From Lateolabrax maculatus (taxonomy: Eukaryota > Chordata > Actinopteri > Acropomatiformes > Lateolabracidae), in the NCBI GenBank assembly GCA_031216445.1, contig CM062213.1, positions 6,411,501 through 6,475,500 of the forward strand: a stretch of DNA of 64,000 bases, given 5' to 3'. Shown piece by piece: positions 12,880-25,925 of the stretch. Numbering within the stretch: the first letter of the stretch is position 1; each line of letters starts with the position of its first letter. Under the pieces are notes generated by a model, which made no database searches, was not told where the DNA came from, and saw only the letters and a program-made list of their open reading frames with translations. Position numbers and translations under genes: made by a program.

Positions 12880-15654
12880 TGCACGGAGGGGGGAGACACA
12901 CTGCGAGTGAAGCCATGACTTTGGTTAACAGTAAACACACCACTGAGAGCTCATTAGAGTAGCTCTCTCGGCTCCTCGCTGCACCGCTCCGGTGACGGGG
13001 CTTTAGCTCCAGCCATATCTGGCATCCAGCAACAAGCTAATTAGCGGCCAGCGCTCATTACAGTCAGGCTACTGAGCACAGCCCCTCTCCAACACATCAT
13101 CTGTATCCTGTCAGAAACACAGCATGCAAGTTACACTTCCAAACGGACTCAGATTGGACGAGGCTAAATAGACGGTGTTAGCCCCCATTTATTCCAGGCT
13201 CATCAAAATGACATCCATGGGTTGCAATGCGTGTTGCATCGGTTATTAAAGTCGTCTGATGTCCTTAGAGGGTCAGGAGCTTTTTTTAATTGGGGTAATG
13301 TCAACTGCCATGCTTGGAAAATACGGCTTGGAAATTAAGGCTTGCTCTATTGTTGCATCAACTGGGAATACCTACAGTATGGCGGAACATTAATCATTAA
13401 CACGTGCTCTCCGTAAAACTGACGGCATTGGTAATTTGTTCAACAGGTAAAAAAAAAACAAAAAAACAAAAAACAGACAATGTTTGCATTCAGAGCCAAG
13501 TTAACGTACCTGACTTAACCATACTTTAACTATACTGTAGGGGCAGTAAATCAGAAATCCTGAGGATGCTACTCATTACAGAGTTTGAGCACCATTTGCT
13601 TGAGACTGAATGCTCCACAAACCAGGGATAGTTGTAAAATTTTGCCAAAATGAAGATCAACACATTCCCACCTCTAAGGAGAGGGTAAACTGGGTCAAAT
13701 CACATTTAAAGTTTATGTCTTCAAATTATGTTTTTTGGAAACAAGAGACTTCATATTTCCACTGAGCATATTTCTCTCTGAGCAACACCCAGTTTCCCGT
13801 TATCCTGCCATCCAGCCATTGCACTTTTTAATTGGTCTTTCAACAGATAAGCATCAGCTCACATTACTTGTGTTGCATCACCTGTGTAGTATGAAGTACA
13901 GAACTGGAAGATGTTAATCTGTGACTGAGGGCTGATCAACCTCCTCCTGCCTAAGCATAAACATACTTTTTAATAAATCCTAACAGTTATTTATCAATAC
14001 ACATAGTGAAATGTGTCAAAAGTATATTGATAACTTGTTATGTTGAATGTCAGTTAATTCATTATTTACAGTAAAGTATAAGTTCCTGGAAACAAACAGA
14101 CCGTAAAACTGAAGGGGTAATAAAACAGCAGTGGAATTCCTTAGAACTTTAATCATGTGGTGAGGCAAAAGTTGAATCAGAGATCGAAAACTGTTTCATG
14201 TAAGACAACAAAGCACTCGCAGGAAGCTGGAGAGACATACTGCTCAGGCATTTCCCGGTGCCGAGGACAGAACATGTGGCACCAATATGGCCGCAGCTGC
14301 TTGATTATTTTACTGGATCCAGACGCTCATGTCATTCTGATCACATTTTTCAAAGTTTTTAACACTCCAACTAAGCAGCACTTGGACTTTTCATGTGCTG
14401 TAATTTCACCCTTCATTAAGAATGTAGCACACCAGGTGAGTAACATTAACCAAGCCCAGGTAGCTAAATAGATTTTCCCGAAACAAAGCTCCAATAAACA
14501 GTTAACAAGACAGTTGAAGATAATATCAAAATTGCATGGTAAAAAGTAGTTAGATTGTTAATAGCTTATATAAGGGAGCAACTCATTAGAAATACGCAAC
14601 TACATATTTAAACAAACTGAGTTTCCATATAATTGCCACAAAGGTCGAAGATCACACTATTAATATACATTATTATCATGCAGCGTTACAAGCTGGAGTG
14701 CAGCAGCACACACAAGGTTTGCTCCATATGTTAAACAAAAGGAACCATGCATCCTTAATCAAAAAGGCTATTCATCACACAGGCTACATCCACCATAATG
14801 ATGCGCATAGATAAGGAGATAATAAGGTAAATGAGAGGGAGAGTTAAAATAATACCGTAGCCAGCATGGTTCATGCACTGTTGCACTGCTGATGAATGAT
14901 AGTTCCCTCTCCCCCTTCTGCAGCTCTTTCCTCTTTTCTCCCTTTTCCTTTTGGCCCACTGCAGTCCCCCCTTGCTTTTTTTCTGATGCCGAGCAGAAAT
15001 AGGAAGATAAAGCTGCACAGCAAAAGTATCTGCATTTTATGTTGCAAATGCAATTTTTCAGAGGCATATTAATAAATGAAAAGCATACAAAATCATGCCA
15101 ATGCAGGTGACAAATGCAGATATATATACACAGACCTTAAGACAGATGTAGACAAACACACATGAGCCTCTCTCAACTCACCTGTTGGAGCTGGCAGATG
15201 GTTCTGCCCTGGAGAACTGGTAATAACAGAACAATAGCCAATTAAGGAGTGACGGAGAAGCTGAGGGGGCCAAGGCAGTTCACGGATAGATTCAGTCAAT
15301 TAGTCAAACGCTCCATTAGGAGACTGTCCAGAGACACCATGTTGATTGCCTTTCATTATCCACACCAATTCTCAGTTTTTGATTGGTATTATGTGATTAT
15401 ACCATGTATAGAATTCTTAATATCCTATTGAATGGTCTTTCAAAAAACTAACAATGACTTTTATCCCTTACATGATTTGTTTCATGATCACATTGGGTGA
15501 GTTAACCTGAGCAAACTTAATTATAGGTATTAACTGAAAATGCAGAAGGTAGAAAAGAGAAGAGACTATGCGGCAACCATGGGAACCTGTAACCTTGTGA
15601 CTTCACCTTATTAGGCATTGTCTCCACCACATCCTGACACCTGTGCACAAGCAC

Positions 15655-15674
15655 GCACACACACACACACACAT
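15655..15674. repeat. (AC)n microsatellite
   Basis: Short CA run followed by about 150 bp of loosely CA-rich sequence. Confidence 0.85.
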
Positions 15675-18051
15675 GTCCATACACACATTCTTCCAAAAGA
15701 GAGGTCTTCCAAAAGCAAAAGCATCTTTCTTTCTCACACACAAACATGTAGTACAAACATGTTCATGCATTAAACATGCACACACATGCATCCCGAACCA
15801 CACAAACAAACCCACACACACAGCATGCTGACTCTGCCATTTATCTCCACTATGTACGGCACACACGGCGGTTCATACACACCGTCACACATTCCTTGTG
15901 TTGAGATCAAAGATATGCTGTCTTCAGTTGTGCCCTTCCCTTCTTCATGACCTTAAGCTGTCAGTGTTATCTGCTCCAGACATACACACAAACACACACA
16001 GAGCATCCCCATAAACTCACTTTGCTTCAAACACACACATGCATACTAACGAATCTCGTGGAGGCAATTACAGAGCCGAGCCCTTCATGTTGGCTGGCTA
16101 TCAAATGTTTTCCTCCCATCTCACAATACTGTGTTGTGCGTCTGTATCCTTTTTTACCAGAGGAACTAGTGTGATTGCTACCTTCACGGCTCTGTGTTCA
16201 TAGCCTACATGACACACAGCAACACAAACCTAACAATTTGTTTGTTGTACCTGCTGTTTATTGGAAGTTTTAAGGTGATTTTAACACTTTGTACACCCAA
16301 CTGTAGAACTTTGATGTATTTTATTCCTGTACAGCTTTGTCTCCATCCTTATTGTTCCTCCTTCCACTGTGTGTTGACTTGTGTTGTGTCATTGCCTCCT
16401 CAGCCTCCCTACATGCCCCCATACCGACACCTTTACATTGGCACAAATAAGAAGTAAAGCAACTTGCTGCTTCTTGTCACATAACCTGGTAACAGCAACC
16501 ATAGCAACCCATCACAGCCAGCCACTTTGCATACAAATGATTGTGATAGAAGTGTGTATGCATGTGTGAGTATGCATGAGAAGAGCTGGTGCCAGTTTGC
16601 TGGTGGGTGGCAATACAAATTTAGTTGTGTGTCAGAGTGTTCATATGTGTGTGTGTGTTATCGCCAGTACACATGCGTACACATGCATGTAAAGGGGAGA
16701 CAGAAAGAAATAGGGAACTGGTGAGAAAGAGAAAAGAGTGAGAGCACAGAGACCAATTAAATTTTTACTCGCCTTTTGATTTCAGTGTGAATACACTATG
16801 AGCGGAGGCCAGCACTTGATCTGTGCATCAGATGGTACTTATGTTCCTAGCTTTTATGCATGAAAATGCATGAGAGATGGGAAGCCTCTTTTCTGTCTCC
16901 TAAGGTTTAAAATAAAGGCCTGTTTGATTGTTACTGTGCTTTAATAATTAATATCAATCAGTACATTAATATCATCAGTACATCCAGGCTTGTAATCTGG
17001 ATAACAATTAGAAACACGGAAGACTGAAGGTATTTTTTGACCTTCAGTAGTTTTCATAAAATAAAGTGAGAATTATATTTTCATTACATGTATTAGTACA
17101 AGCCCAATCATAATTATATCATAAATCCAGGTAGAATCATCATTGATATGAACAAAACTACATGACAAGAAAAAGGAAATATCATCTTTACCATCTGCTC
17201 CTCCGCAGTATAAATTTAGCATTTATCATAAGAGCTTTTGATGTCTCAAGTCGTGTGAAAAATTATGCTGTTTGGCAGCTAGTGGAGTTCTAAATAGTTC
17301 CAAGTAATCTTGCCTAATTTATAGCAGAAAGCGACCCAGCATTGTTACAGGGCAAACTAACAATGAATAATAAAGACACATCTGTGATTGTCAGCTTCTC
17401 GTGGTTGAGTTTGTGTGTGAAGTCATGCACATGTGCATATAAGTGTGTATATGTGTGCGCCTGTAATCAAGCTCGTGCACGCATGTGATTTGCATCTGCC
17501 TGTGTGTGTTTGATTGTAGAGCGGGGGGAGGCAGCATTTGTTAAGCAGTGGGGGGAGATTGTGTGAATCGTCTCTGCCTCCTCTGGCCCTGGCAGTGTGC
17601 CCAACATCTGCAGGCCTGTGTTGTAGCTCCGCTGTGATACCAGGGTGGCACAGCCCATGATGGATTATAGTCATTGCACAGGTACCCATGCAAAACTAAT
17701 GTGTATATAAGCAGGTGTTAACAGCTACAGTGCTGTGTGTGTTTACATGGGGTGTGTGTGTATTTAGGGGAAACTCAGTGTTTGTGAACAGATGGAAGGA
17801 TGTTGAAAGGGTGTGTTTGTAGTATGGATATAAATAAATATAGATATATTATTTGATATGAACAGATAAAAAAAAATCAATGTATCAATATATATTTTTG
17901 TTGTGTTTTGTTCTTATTTTCACTGCATGGACAAAACCTTTGGACAAAAGTTGTAGCACATCCTTTTTCATCCTACAATCCTCATAATGCTTGTAAAATG
18001 CATACACATTATTTATTAACTATAAAAAACCTCAAGAAAACTGTTGTGTAA

Positions 18052-18135
18052 TAGGGGTGTGCGATACTGCAAAATTTGGTTTCGACATTATACAGGGTCA
18101 GAATCACCAATAAGGATACTTTTTATTATTAAAAT
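18052..18135 (+). repeat. Degenerate dispersed element ('ggggtgtgcgatac' type)
   Basis: 'aggggtgtgcgatactgc' followed by 'aaaatttggt', 'acagggtcag' and 'atcaccaataaggatac' matches the start of a repeat with a GATAC-rich interior that is very common in fish genomes (recognised by pattern). Only the end is preserved. Confidence 0.5.
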
Positions 18136-18991
18136 CAGCTTATGTACTTTCATGGAGGGGAGAGACGTAGTACAGTGTGTTGTACAATGTCTTCTTTGGT
18201 TTTAGAGGAGCTTTCTAAAGTCTGAGGTTATCTTGTGGCTTACAAACTGGAGGCAGGTAATTGTAAAGATAAAGGCATTTAACAAGCAGGGAAGGTTTAA
18301 TGAAAGATGCTATTGAGTTGCATTATGGGAATTGAAGGATCCAGAGTTTTTGAGCTCATTCTTGCGACTAAAAGTCAGGATATCGCTGCATCTGCTTGAC
18401 TGATTTTATTTTTATTTCTCTTGCATGTCCCCCAACTTTATTAATTTAATTTAAAAGGCTGCATCTGAAATATACTATAAATTAGAAATATACTCAACAA
18501 TGTTTTCAACTTTACTGCCAGAGCTATGCGAGCTGTCCTGACAACTTCCTCTCTGCCTTTCCAATGAGTAATCACTTGCATTTATATTCTGTTTAAAGTG
18601 TTTGTAAGTTGATGGTGAATCTTAAATAACTGAAAACTGAGGAACTCAGCAAGGTTTTTATTGTAAATGACAATCCCAACTTAACACAAACTCCACTTCA
18701 TTAGTTCAATGAAATCATTTTCACATTAAGCAAAAAATAATTTTAACATCAAGCAAAAAATGAAATGTTTGCCTTAACTCACCAGAGTGGAGAGCACAAG
18801 ACGAGAGATTATTATGGTTGAACTGGGGATTCCTAACAGTCTAACAGACTAAAAGCTGTTCAATAATTAAATTAAATGTATGGTAACAATTTAAGACAAT
18901 AAGCCAGTCATTCCCACCGGCCTCTGGCTTATAATTCCTACTTGTTTGCATCTGACTAAAGATATAAATACAGATATCTTGTCAAAGTTTT

Positions 18992-19098
18992 AGGAATACA
19001 TTGACATTTGTAGAAATACGTTTACTCACTTTCTTGCCAAGAATTAGATGAGGAGATCAATGCGCCTCTCATGTCTGTACGCTAGATATGGAGCTGGA
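18992..19098 (+). mobile_element. Partial copy of family A DNA element
   Basis: It contains 'tttactcactttcttgcc', 'agaattagatgaggag' and 'cctctcatgtctgtac', in the same order as the left end of the 41357 copy and the reversed right end of the 11017-11423 copy. The right-hand half is missing. Confidence 0.6.
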
Positions 19099-19139
19099 TG
19101 AACAGATTTGAGATTATCTAGGAGCAATAGTCTGCATCA

Positions 19140-19159
19140 GTGTGTGTGTGTGTGTGTGT
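19140..19159. repeat. (GT)10 microsatellite
   Basis: Pure GT run next to the partial family A element. Confidence 0.92.
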
Positions 19160-21554
19160 TTTCATGTACAACTGCATGTGTGCATTCATATATGTGAGTT
19201 TTCTCTGTATATGTTAGTGGTACCCACACAAAGTCTCCATCTCTTGCAGCATCCTGTAAGCCAAACAGGCCAACTAACAGTCCTAAAACAGTGGAAAGTA
19301 GAGCCTTTTCAAGCCTCGTCTTGGAGCTTTTTCTGTCAGACTTCTGGCTGTTTGAGTGTGTTTGGTTTTCCCCTTGGCTCTCCTTTCTCTTGATATCACA
19401 TGCATTGCACTCTGAGTAGCCCAACCGGCAATGCCTGTCTATGAAAAATGGATTTCTCCCAGTCCGCATTGCCATGGCGATGCACAGCTTACCCGCCAGT
19501 TCTGCCCTTTTAAGGATTTGCATCAAAGTTGCTGCAGTGATGGGGAGGTGAGGAGGAGTGTGGGTAGAGAGTGATTTCATCCCTCACTCAGCGTCTTCGA
19601 AAAAACTTAATTTCATATTTTATAATGATATGATAGCAGTGTTCTGTGTGCGATGTAGCTGTATGTGTGACTGTGTGGGGTTGAGCGAGAGATAACCACT
19701 ACAGGACATCTTTCACCAAGTAATTACCGATGAACACTTGCATCTTTTAGCAGCACAATTTACATTTAGAAATCAGTAAACATGCCCCACCCAAACATAC
19801 AGGAGAAGAAAAGCAAAGCAGGAATAAATAAAGGGGAAACTGCAGCGATGATTCAGAACCTGTCCAAAAGAGGGAGCACTCTGCCACAAACAATGAAATT
19901 GAATTTAACTCGAGGTCAAAAATAGAGTTAACAAAAGTGGGGCAACATCATCCTAAATTATGCAGATGCTGGGGCAAGTTTTAAGCCAAAGGCAGTCAAT
20001 AACATTTCATCTGACATCTTCTATCGCTCAAAAAAGATCTCAGGAGTTCTAAATTTTGCCACACGCCTGATGTTTCAGTGAAAAACAAAGAGCCATAATT
20101 CTTTGTGGATATCTGCCACTCTATCAAGACAAGGCTGCGACTTTCTTTTTTATGAGACACAACAAGACAGATTGTAAATCGCTGTGAAGTATGTCGCCGG
20201 TGGGTTAAGAAGGATTTGCCAAGCCCTTATCTTACCTTTGAACACAACTCTGATTAAGACAGAGATTTCAGATGGCTTGGATAAACAACCCGAGGTATTG
20301 TAGAATCGGAGACTTGTAAACAAGCGTTTGAACAAAAAGTGCAAAAACATCACACGGTCTCGAATGCTGTGGAGAGTTAAGAAATCAACTGGGCCTCAAA
20401 AATCTCATTTGTGTTTTTGATAATGAAGTTGTCTTTATTACACTGAGACAGGGGAAAAGGAGACAAAAGAATCAAAAGCTTTTTTGATCAATATTTCAAA
20501 TGCTTCCATTCCTTAGCAAGACTGGTATGAACCAGTTGTTGCGACTCTGTAACTATTTTAAGGTCATGTTTTAATGAGGCGATGGCAAGAGAGTGTTGAT
20601 CAGACACATTAATTGTCATCGCTCATCTTTGAAGTAGAACATCTGCATATAGCTGTGCAGTCCATAAACTGCAATTAAGTCCACTGTGCCATTAGTAGCA
20701 TTTTCACTGCTAACTGTCCTGACATGTCATTCAGATTATTCAAAGCTTTTTTGTGCATGTGATGATGGCGGTATGGCTGTCCATCTACTGGCTTTACATT
20801 CAGGAGGGGGTGCAGAGTTCGCCAGAAATGACGTCATCACGTCTCTTGCATCGAGCGCAAAGCCTCTATGGCTACCTGCGCCGCCATGTTGGTTGATGGC
20901 ATTCTTCCCGTAACACTCATTGATTTCTTGCCTATTCACAGAATGGTATGTTTGTTTGCCCCATGGCATTTTGGATAAATACCGCAACGGGCAACGCCTT
21001 GAGCATAAACGCCTTTCTGCATGCTCACCGCGTCACGGTGTCTCGCACGATCATAAAAAGGGCTTTAGTCCTCCTGCTGCACATCTGGCTGACTCTGTCC
21101 AGGACTGATACCAAGGTGAGGACATGGTCACCAGTGTGAGTACTCTCTCCATCTGTTCCCTTCCACACCCCATTTCCCCTCTTTCATCTTGCTTTTGTGT
21201 TAGTCTTTTTATGCAAAGCTTATCCCTCCATCCCTCTCTGCGTCCCTCCACCACTGTCCTAACCTAACACATTGTTTCTCTCCTCTGTCCCACATCACTC
21301 CTCCCTTCCCCTACATCTTCCCTCCCTCCTCCCCATCCCTCTCTCTTTCCCTCTTGCATCTGTTTGGTGTATTCCCAGGGGCCTTGAGGGGCCAGAAGGG
21401 TCCATGAATAAGTCATTAACACTGGCCCCCCAGACTCTGTGATCATCGCCAACCTGTTCAAAAACATGGTTCCCCGCCACCTCTCTCACTCCCTCTGCAC
21501 CCCTCTTTCCGCATCCATAAACAATGAAATGTAAATAAATAAAGCATTACGCTC

Positions 21555-21577
21555 TGTGTGTGTGTGTGTGTGTGTGT
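21555..21577. repeat. (TG)n microsatellite
   Basis: Pure TG run of 23 bp. Confidence 0.95.
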
Positions 21578-22205
21578 TTTAAGATGTTCTTTGAGCTGAC
21601 ATGGACATGATATTGTATTAAGAAGATAACCAGCCAAATCAGTTTTGAGTTTATATGTACTCCTGACATTCCCATTGGTTAAAAAAAAGACTTGTATTCG
21701 CCAAAAGGGTGTTTCTTGTAAATTAAACAATAGTTCTGAAAATCACTGTCAACACTGATGCAAGAGGAGTTCAAATTATGTATTGAATACTTCTTTTTTT
21801 TATTTTCTTTTTAAAAAATGATTTCAAGACAGAAATAGTAGGAATTTTTCTTTGACGTTTAGCAGTCTGGGTTAGGTCACAGCAGCTATTTGTAAATACA
21901 TGACTAAGTTTGTGCTATAAATTATTATTTGCTAGTTTCAAACTAGTGATTTATTAAATCAGGTTGCACCATTAATACTTGAAAAATGTTTTAGCTAGTA
22001 AAGACTTCAGTAATGTGTAAATTGGTTCCTAGGAAACTGTTGCACCGTACAATCAAAAGCAAGACGTGTCAACAGAAAGTCACTGTTGCATCACAAGCTG
22101 TAGCATAACTTCCTAAAATTACACTTTTTGCCAGAAAATGGAATATTTTAAACCGTGAATCTTTTGTGAATGGATTCGCTCTATCGTATTTGTATTTGTT
22201 TCCTT

Positions 22206-22256
22206 TATATATGTATAAAAATATATATATATATTTATCTTATATATATATTTAAG
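22206..22256. repeat. (TA)n-rich tract
   Basis: About 50 bp composed almost only of A and T with alternating TA runs. It is near-palindromic and low in complexity. Confidence 0.85.
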
Positions 22257-24009
22257 AGTTAAAATTCATGAAGTTAAGCATTAGAGGGAAGTATCCAATT
22301 GTGCATACATGAAATAGCAAAATGTTCTGTGGTTTCGATTGGCCAACCGATTGGTTTCGATGTTATTTTCTGAAATGTTAAAATTAAAATATGATGCCAG
22401 ACTCTCACCTGAAATAATCTATAAAGAGTGCTTCTCGCAGGCAGCAGAAGGACGGAAAAGTCCTAGAAGTTATTGCTGTCTGATAACTTGAATTACAAAA
22501 ACTGGTCGATGGGCAGTTTGTAAGGTCAGCCAAAACTAAAAGCTTGTAGTATGATGAGAATTTTTAGATGTATTTGATCGATAAAAACAGAGTTAATTAA
22601 TCTTCGGCTAATGAAAGAAACTCAACCTTTGAATTTCAATGTGTTGCAATCCAAACAGAGGCAGAGCGAGGTTGTAGTACAGGACAAAAAGACATCGCCT
22701 TAGTGTAACCTCAAACTTTTGTTCTGTCTACAAATGTAGGTGAGAGGACAACAGGCTTTTTTTTGTTTTCCACATAAAAAGTTATTTTGTTAACAATTTA
22801 TCAGCCAGCCTAAATATATACTTGTGTGTTTACCCATATTTGTTTGGATTGGTTTGATGCCCCATGCAGCCACAATACTTCTGCAGACAAATTAGTCTCT
22901 GCAGAAACAGCAAATTCAAACAGTCCTACTATTATTTGTGCAAGCTTGCAACTGTGTCCAATCTTCTTAATAGTTTGGCATAAAATGAAAAAAATCAACT
23001 TCCTGGCTGGCTCTGCACGTTTACATACCAAAATGAAACTTTGTACACTCAAACTTTTAAAGATTGTTTTTACTACTTTAGAATAAATGACACATCAGGA
23101 TTACTACTGGCTTCCACAACAACTGCAATAATTACAACAAATGTCGGTGAAATCTTGGCAGGGCTGATGAATAAAAGAAGTGGACTAAAGGTCAACACAA
23201 TACATGCATGACAATTATGCACTATAAATGTGATTAATAGTTGAAATTCAATCAAATTCAAATGTCACGTGTCACGTTCTTCTTCTTGCTTTGTGTTCTG
23301 AGCAGTGGAGAAAGAGACAGCTCATTCTAGGGCTTTTTGGGCTCCTGTTGGTGGGTCACCCCATGGGTTATGGATTTCTCTCCCATTTGTTAGACGTTTC
23401 ACAGTACTAAATGAGAATTTGTATTATATTTTTAGGACATAAGAAGGTGAGAAGGATGGCAATTGTAGTGGGAATTCCCACAGGGTGAGGCGAGTGACAC
23501 GTTATGCACACTGTAGATTTGCTCTGCTACATCCATTATTTTACATCAATTTTTACAGTAATGCAATTAATTTCTAGAAATAATTTGTGTAAAGACATTC
23601 ATCTAATATTTTACTTAGGCCTTAAATCTCATCTGGAGCAATAATACTACTGAAGATACATTAATATGTAGAACTCTGAAGATAGCTGTGGCACCTGTTT
23701 TGATTAAATACTGTTTTTATTCATCTAAAGAGAAACATTTTCTCTTTCCTCTGCTCGGGGTCCAGCATCTGACTGAAGGACATCTCAGCATATTTGTGAG
23801 AACAGGATAATGAACCTGTTCTCCATCAGGTGAGGGACAACCTCACAAACTAGCAGAGGATCTCCTGCTGCTCCCAGTGGGGCGCTCCAAGCAGATAAGC
23901 CTGCTCATCAAAAGTTTTACAAGGGGCATCTCTTCCCCAACAGAGCTCGCCTTGTTTTTATAGCTGCTGCCTTTGTGTACGTTCATCCATGCGTGAAATT
24001 GTGCGTATT

Positions 24010-24070
24010 ATCAAAGCCTCCTTTGTTATGCATGTTAACAACTTTATCAAAGTGTTCTCATAATCAAAGT
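24010..24070. promoter_or_regulatory. Candidate enhancer core: TCF/LEF and SOX-POU motifs
   Basis: Seen: three ATCAAAG motifs (24010-24016, 24046-24052, 24063-24069) and CTTTGTTATGCATG at 24021-24034 within 61 bp. Known: WWCAAAG is the TCF/LEF site, and CTTTGTT directly followed by ATGCAWAT is the SOX-POU composite site. Function is inferred from motif density only. Confidence 0.35.
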
Positions 24071-24128
24071 ACGATTATGATTACATTATTGTGTGCATAT
24101 AACACAGGTTTATAATTTTAATCAACGT

Positions 24129-24220
24129 CAGGTGGCTAAGCTGTTAACTTTCTCATCTCGTAGCAAGAAGATCCCGGGTTTAACACCCACAGCACAGTCA
24201 TTTCTGTGTGCAAAACACAA
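24129..24220 (+). repeat. tRNA-derived SINE-like fragment
   Basis: 'ggtggctaagctgttaac', 'tagcaagaagatcccgggtt' and 'tttctgtgtgcaaa' keep the order of the common teleost tRNA-like repeat also found at 32165. The B-box-like stretch is 'gggtttaacacc'. It is too diverged to be a tRNA gene. Confidence 0.45.
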
Positions 24221-24882
24221 AACTTCAGCAGGACGTTTTAGGAACAGACTTTATCACAGCTCTGCAAGCATGGCAAAAGAGAGAAGATCGAAAGGCAGGC
24301 TCTTCTACATTCTGTATATTTAATGAAGTCAAGAACTGACTTTTTTTTATTGTTTTCCACTGTGGATAATGAAAAGATCTGTTTGCAGTTGTTTATAATT
24401 ATGCTTATTGTACTTGTGAGGTCCAAATAAAATGTTTTCAGATATGTCTATGTCTGAATTTTCTTGGTGACGTCCCAGCTGTGCAATTTAATCCAAGCAC
24501 TTTAATGGAACAACAGCATCCACTTGTCTGATCAATAAAAATAAATCATAGACAAAGTAAGACAATTAATTTCCATGTTGTTTTTTTCTATGTGGCACTT
24601 AACCTTCCTGGTTATACTTCTGCCTTTCATCTTGGTCCTTACACGACCTCTCCTCTGTGCCTTATTCAGTCTGACATGACTTGGTGTTTTTTTGTCTCTT
24701 AACTCACATCTCTCTGTTAAAAAATTTAACTCTTGTATTATATAACACTGACAAGTAATGGGTGGCTGCAGAACAGCACACACTCTACTGTGGAGGGTGA
24801 ATAATGACAGCACTTACACACTTTCAACAACCTCCTTCCTCTTTTGGTCTCTATCTCTCCCTCGCACACACTTTCACTCACT

Positions 24883-24899
24883 CACACACACACACACAG
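24883..24899. repeat. (CA)n, short
   Basis: Short pure CA run in a CA-rich surrounding. Confidence 0.85.
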
Positions 24900-25021
24900 G
24901 AAATGGAGCTTGTGGTCTATTTCAGATGATGTCTTTGATATTTTAAAGTAGTAGTGCTTTTCCTATCTCCAATCATGTCTATTGTTTTCCTTTCAACAAA
25001 TCACAGCAAACCAAATTTACA

Positions 25022-25345
25022 AATGGCATTCACACGTTAACAAGCATCCAATTCAAAACAGGAAGCCCTATACATGGGATAAAACCAAAACTGCCTGGGA
25101 AATGGATTTTGAAGAAACTATTCCGGATGAAGATTGGGAAAACATTTAACGTATACACATCTCTTCTTTCTATATCTGACACGGTTTAATCCAATTTAAA
25201 ATAGTACATTAATTACATTATTCCAATGACAGATAGCCCAAGCGATGACTTAATATCGCTCCAAATGTCCTACATGTGCCCCAGTTTCCCTCGGTCATAT
25301 GATTTGGTCATGTCAGTCTCTTTACAATTTTTGGACTTTTACACC
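25022..25345 (+). pseudogene. L1/Tx1-type LINE reverse-transcriptase C-terminal fragment
   Basis: One frame reads AWEMDFEETIPDEDWENI, then a stop, then LIQFK. After a frame change the sequence reads CPTCAPVSLGHMIWSCQSL followed by YNFW. Known: this order (W-x3-D, a (D/E)W patch, LIQFK, a CPxC zinc-knuckle-like motif, HM(I/L)WSCP...FW) is the end of the reverse-transcriptase protein of L1/Tx1-type LINEs common in fish. Several stops and at least one frameshift show it is dead. No other part of the LINE is seen nearby. Confidence 0.75.
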
Positions 25346-25401
25346 AGAGTCGACTAGCTAATCAGCACGTTGCCCACTGACCATCCAGTCACAAATGTAG
25401 C

Positions 25402-25845
25402 CTAACGGTGGTGTGTCGCTGAGCAGCGGCTCTCTACTGCAGTAAAACAGTAACTCCATTTGTGCTCCGGTAATATTAAAGATGTGCACCTTTTCATATG
25501 TGGCATGGCAAGCTCTTTACCCGGCTCCTTGATGAACAGCCGCCATGCCTCTGTAACACCACCCATGTATTCAGGGTGTTGGGCGGAGAAGTCGTTGTAG
25601 CCACTGAGGGTGACAACATCGAGTACATCGTACCAGAGCACCATGGGCCGCCTCTGTGTTCTCTGCTTTCATGAGTAGGTGCAAACCATCTGATCCATTC
25701 GTATTTTCGTATTGTTTTAGTACTGGATCACTTCTGGTTTCCTCTTCACACCTTTGTCATCCGCTGGTTTGACGTCATGCATGGTGCTCAGTAGGACAAC
25801 AGTCTTTCCCCTTTTCGGCACATAGCTCACCATGTTGTCTCTAAA
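25402..25845 (-). pseudogene. piggyBac-type transposase remnant (PGBD4-like), C-terminal part
   Basis: The minus strand reads RDNMVSYVPKRGKTVVLLST, MHDVKPADDKGVKRKPEVIQ, Y-stop-NNTKIRMDQMVCTYS-stop, KQRTQRRPMVLWYDVLDVV, and then AQHPEYMGG with KELAMPHMKR. Known: 'YVPK..K.V.LLST.H', 'P.VI.YYN.TK.GVD..DQM' and 'RRWPM.....DVA.LN' are the last catalytic-domain segments of piggyBac transposases. Two in-frame stops (TAA and TGA) and loss of the N-terminal part make it a pseudogene. No inverted repeats or TTAA borders were identified. The DDD residues other than the last Asp region are absent. Confidence 0.8.
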
Positions 25846-25859
25846 AAAGAATCGTTCAG

Positions 25860-25925
25860 GAACCTTTATCAAAGTCCAGGTATCGGTATCAAAAACTTTT
25901 GAAAGATACCCAGCCCTACATATAT
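25860..25925 (-). repeat. Degenerate 'GGGCTGGGTATC' element end
   Basis: Read on the minus strand it starts 'agggctgggtatc', then 'aaagtttttgataccgata'. This is a common fish element end that is also seen on the plus strand at 47436. It truncates the upstream side of the piggyBac remnant. Confidence 0.5.

Larger units (their letters stand above)
11424..18051. other. Intergenic, no gene seen
   Basis: Unique AT-rich sequence with several GT/CA repeats and complex sequence at about 12960-13110 that includes 'gctaattagcgg'. None of the open frames resembles a known protein. Confidence 0.6.
19160..24009. other. Intergenic, no gene seen
   Basis: Mostly unique. It includes CpG-containing sequence at about 20820-21050 with 'cgccgccatgttgg', CT-rich sequence at about 21140-21360, a GT repeat and an AT-rich tract. 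No coding match was found. Confidence 0.6.

Noticed and set aside
20686..20990. CpG-containing segment with frames on both strands, considered as a THAP- or transposase-related exon
   Set aside because: The translations show no C2CH or catalytic pattern. It may be a MITE or regulatory sequence, but nothing specific can be supported.
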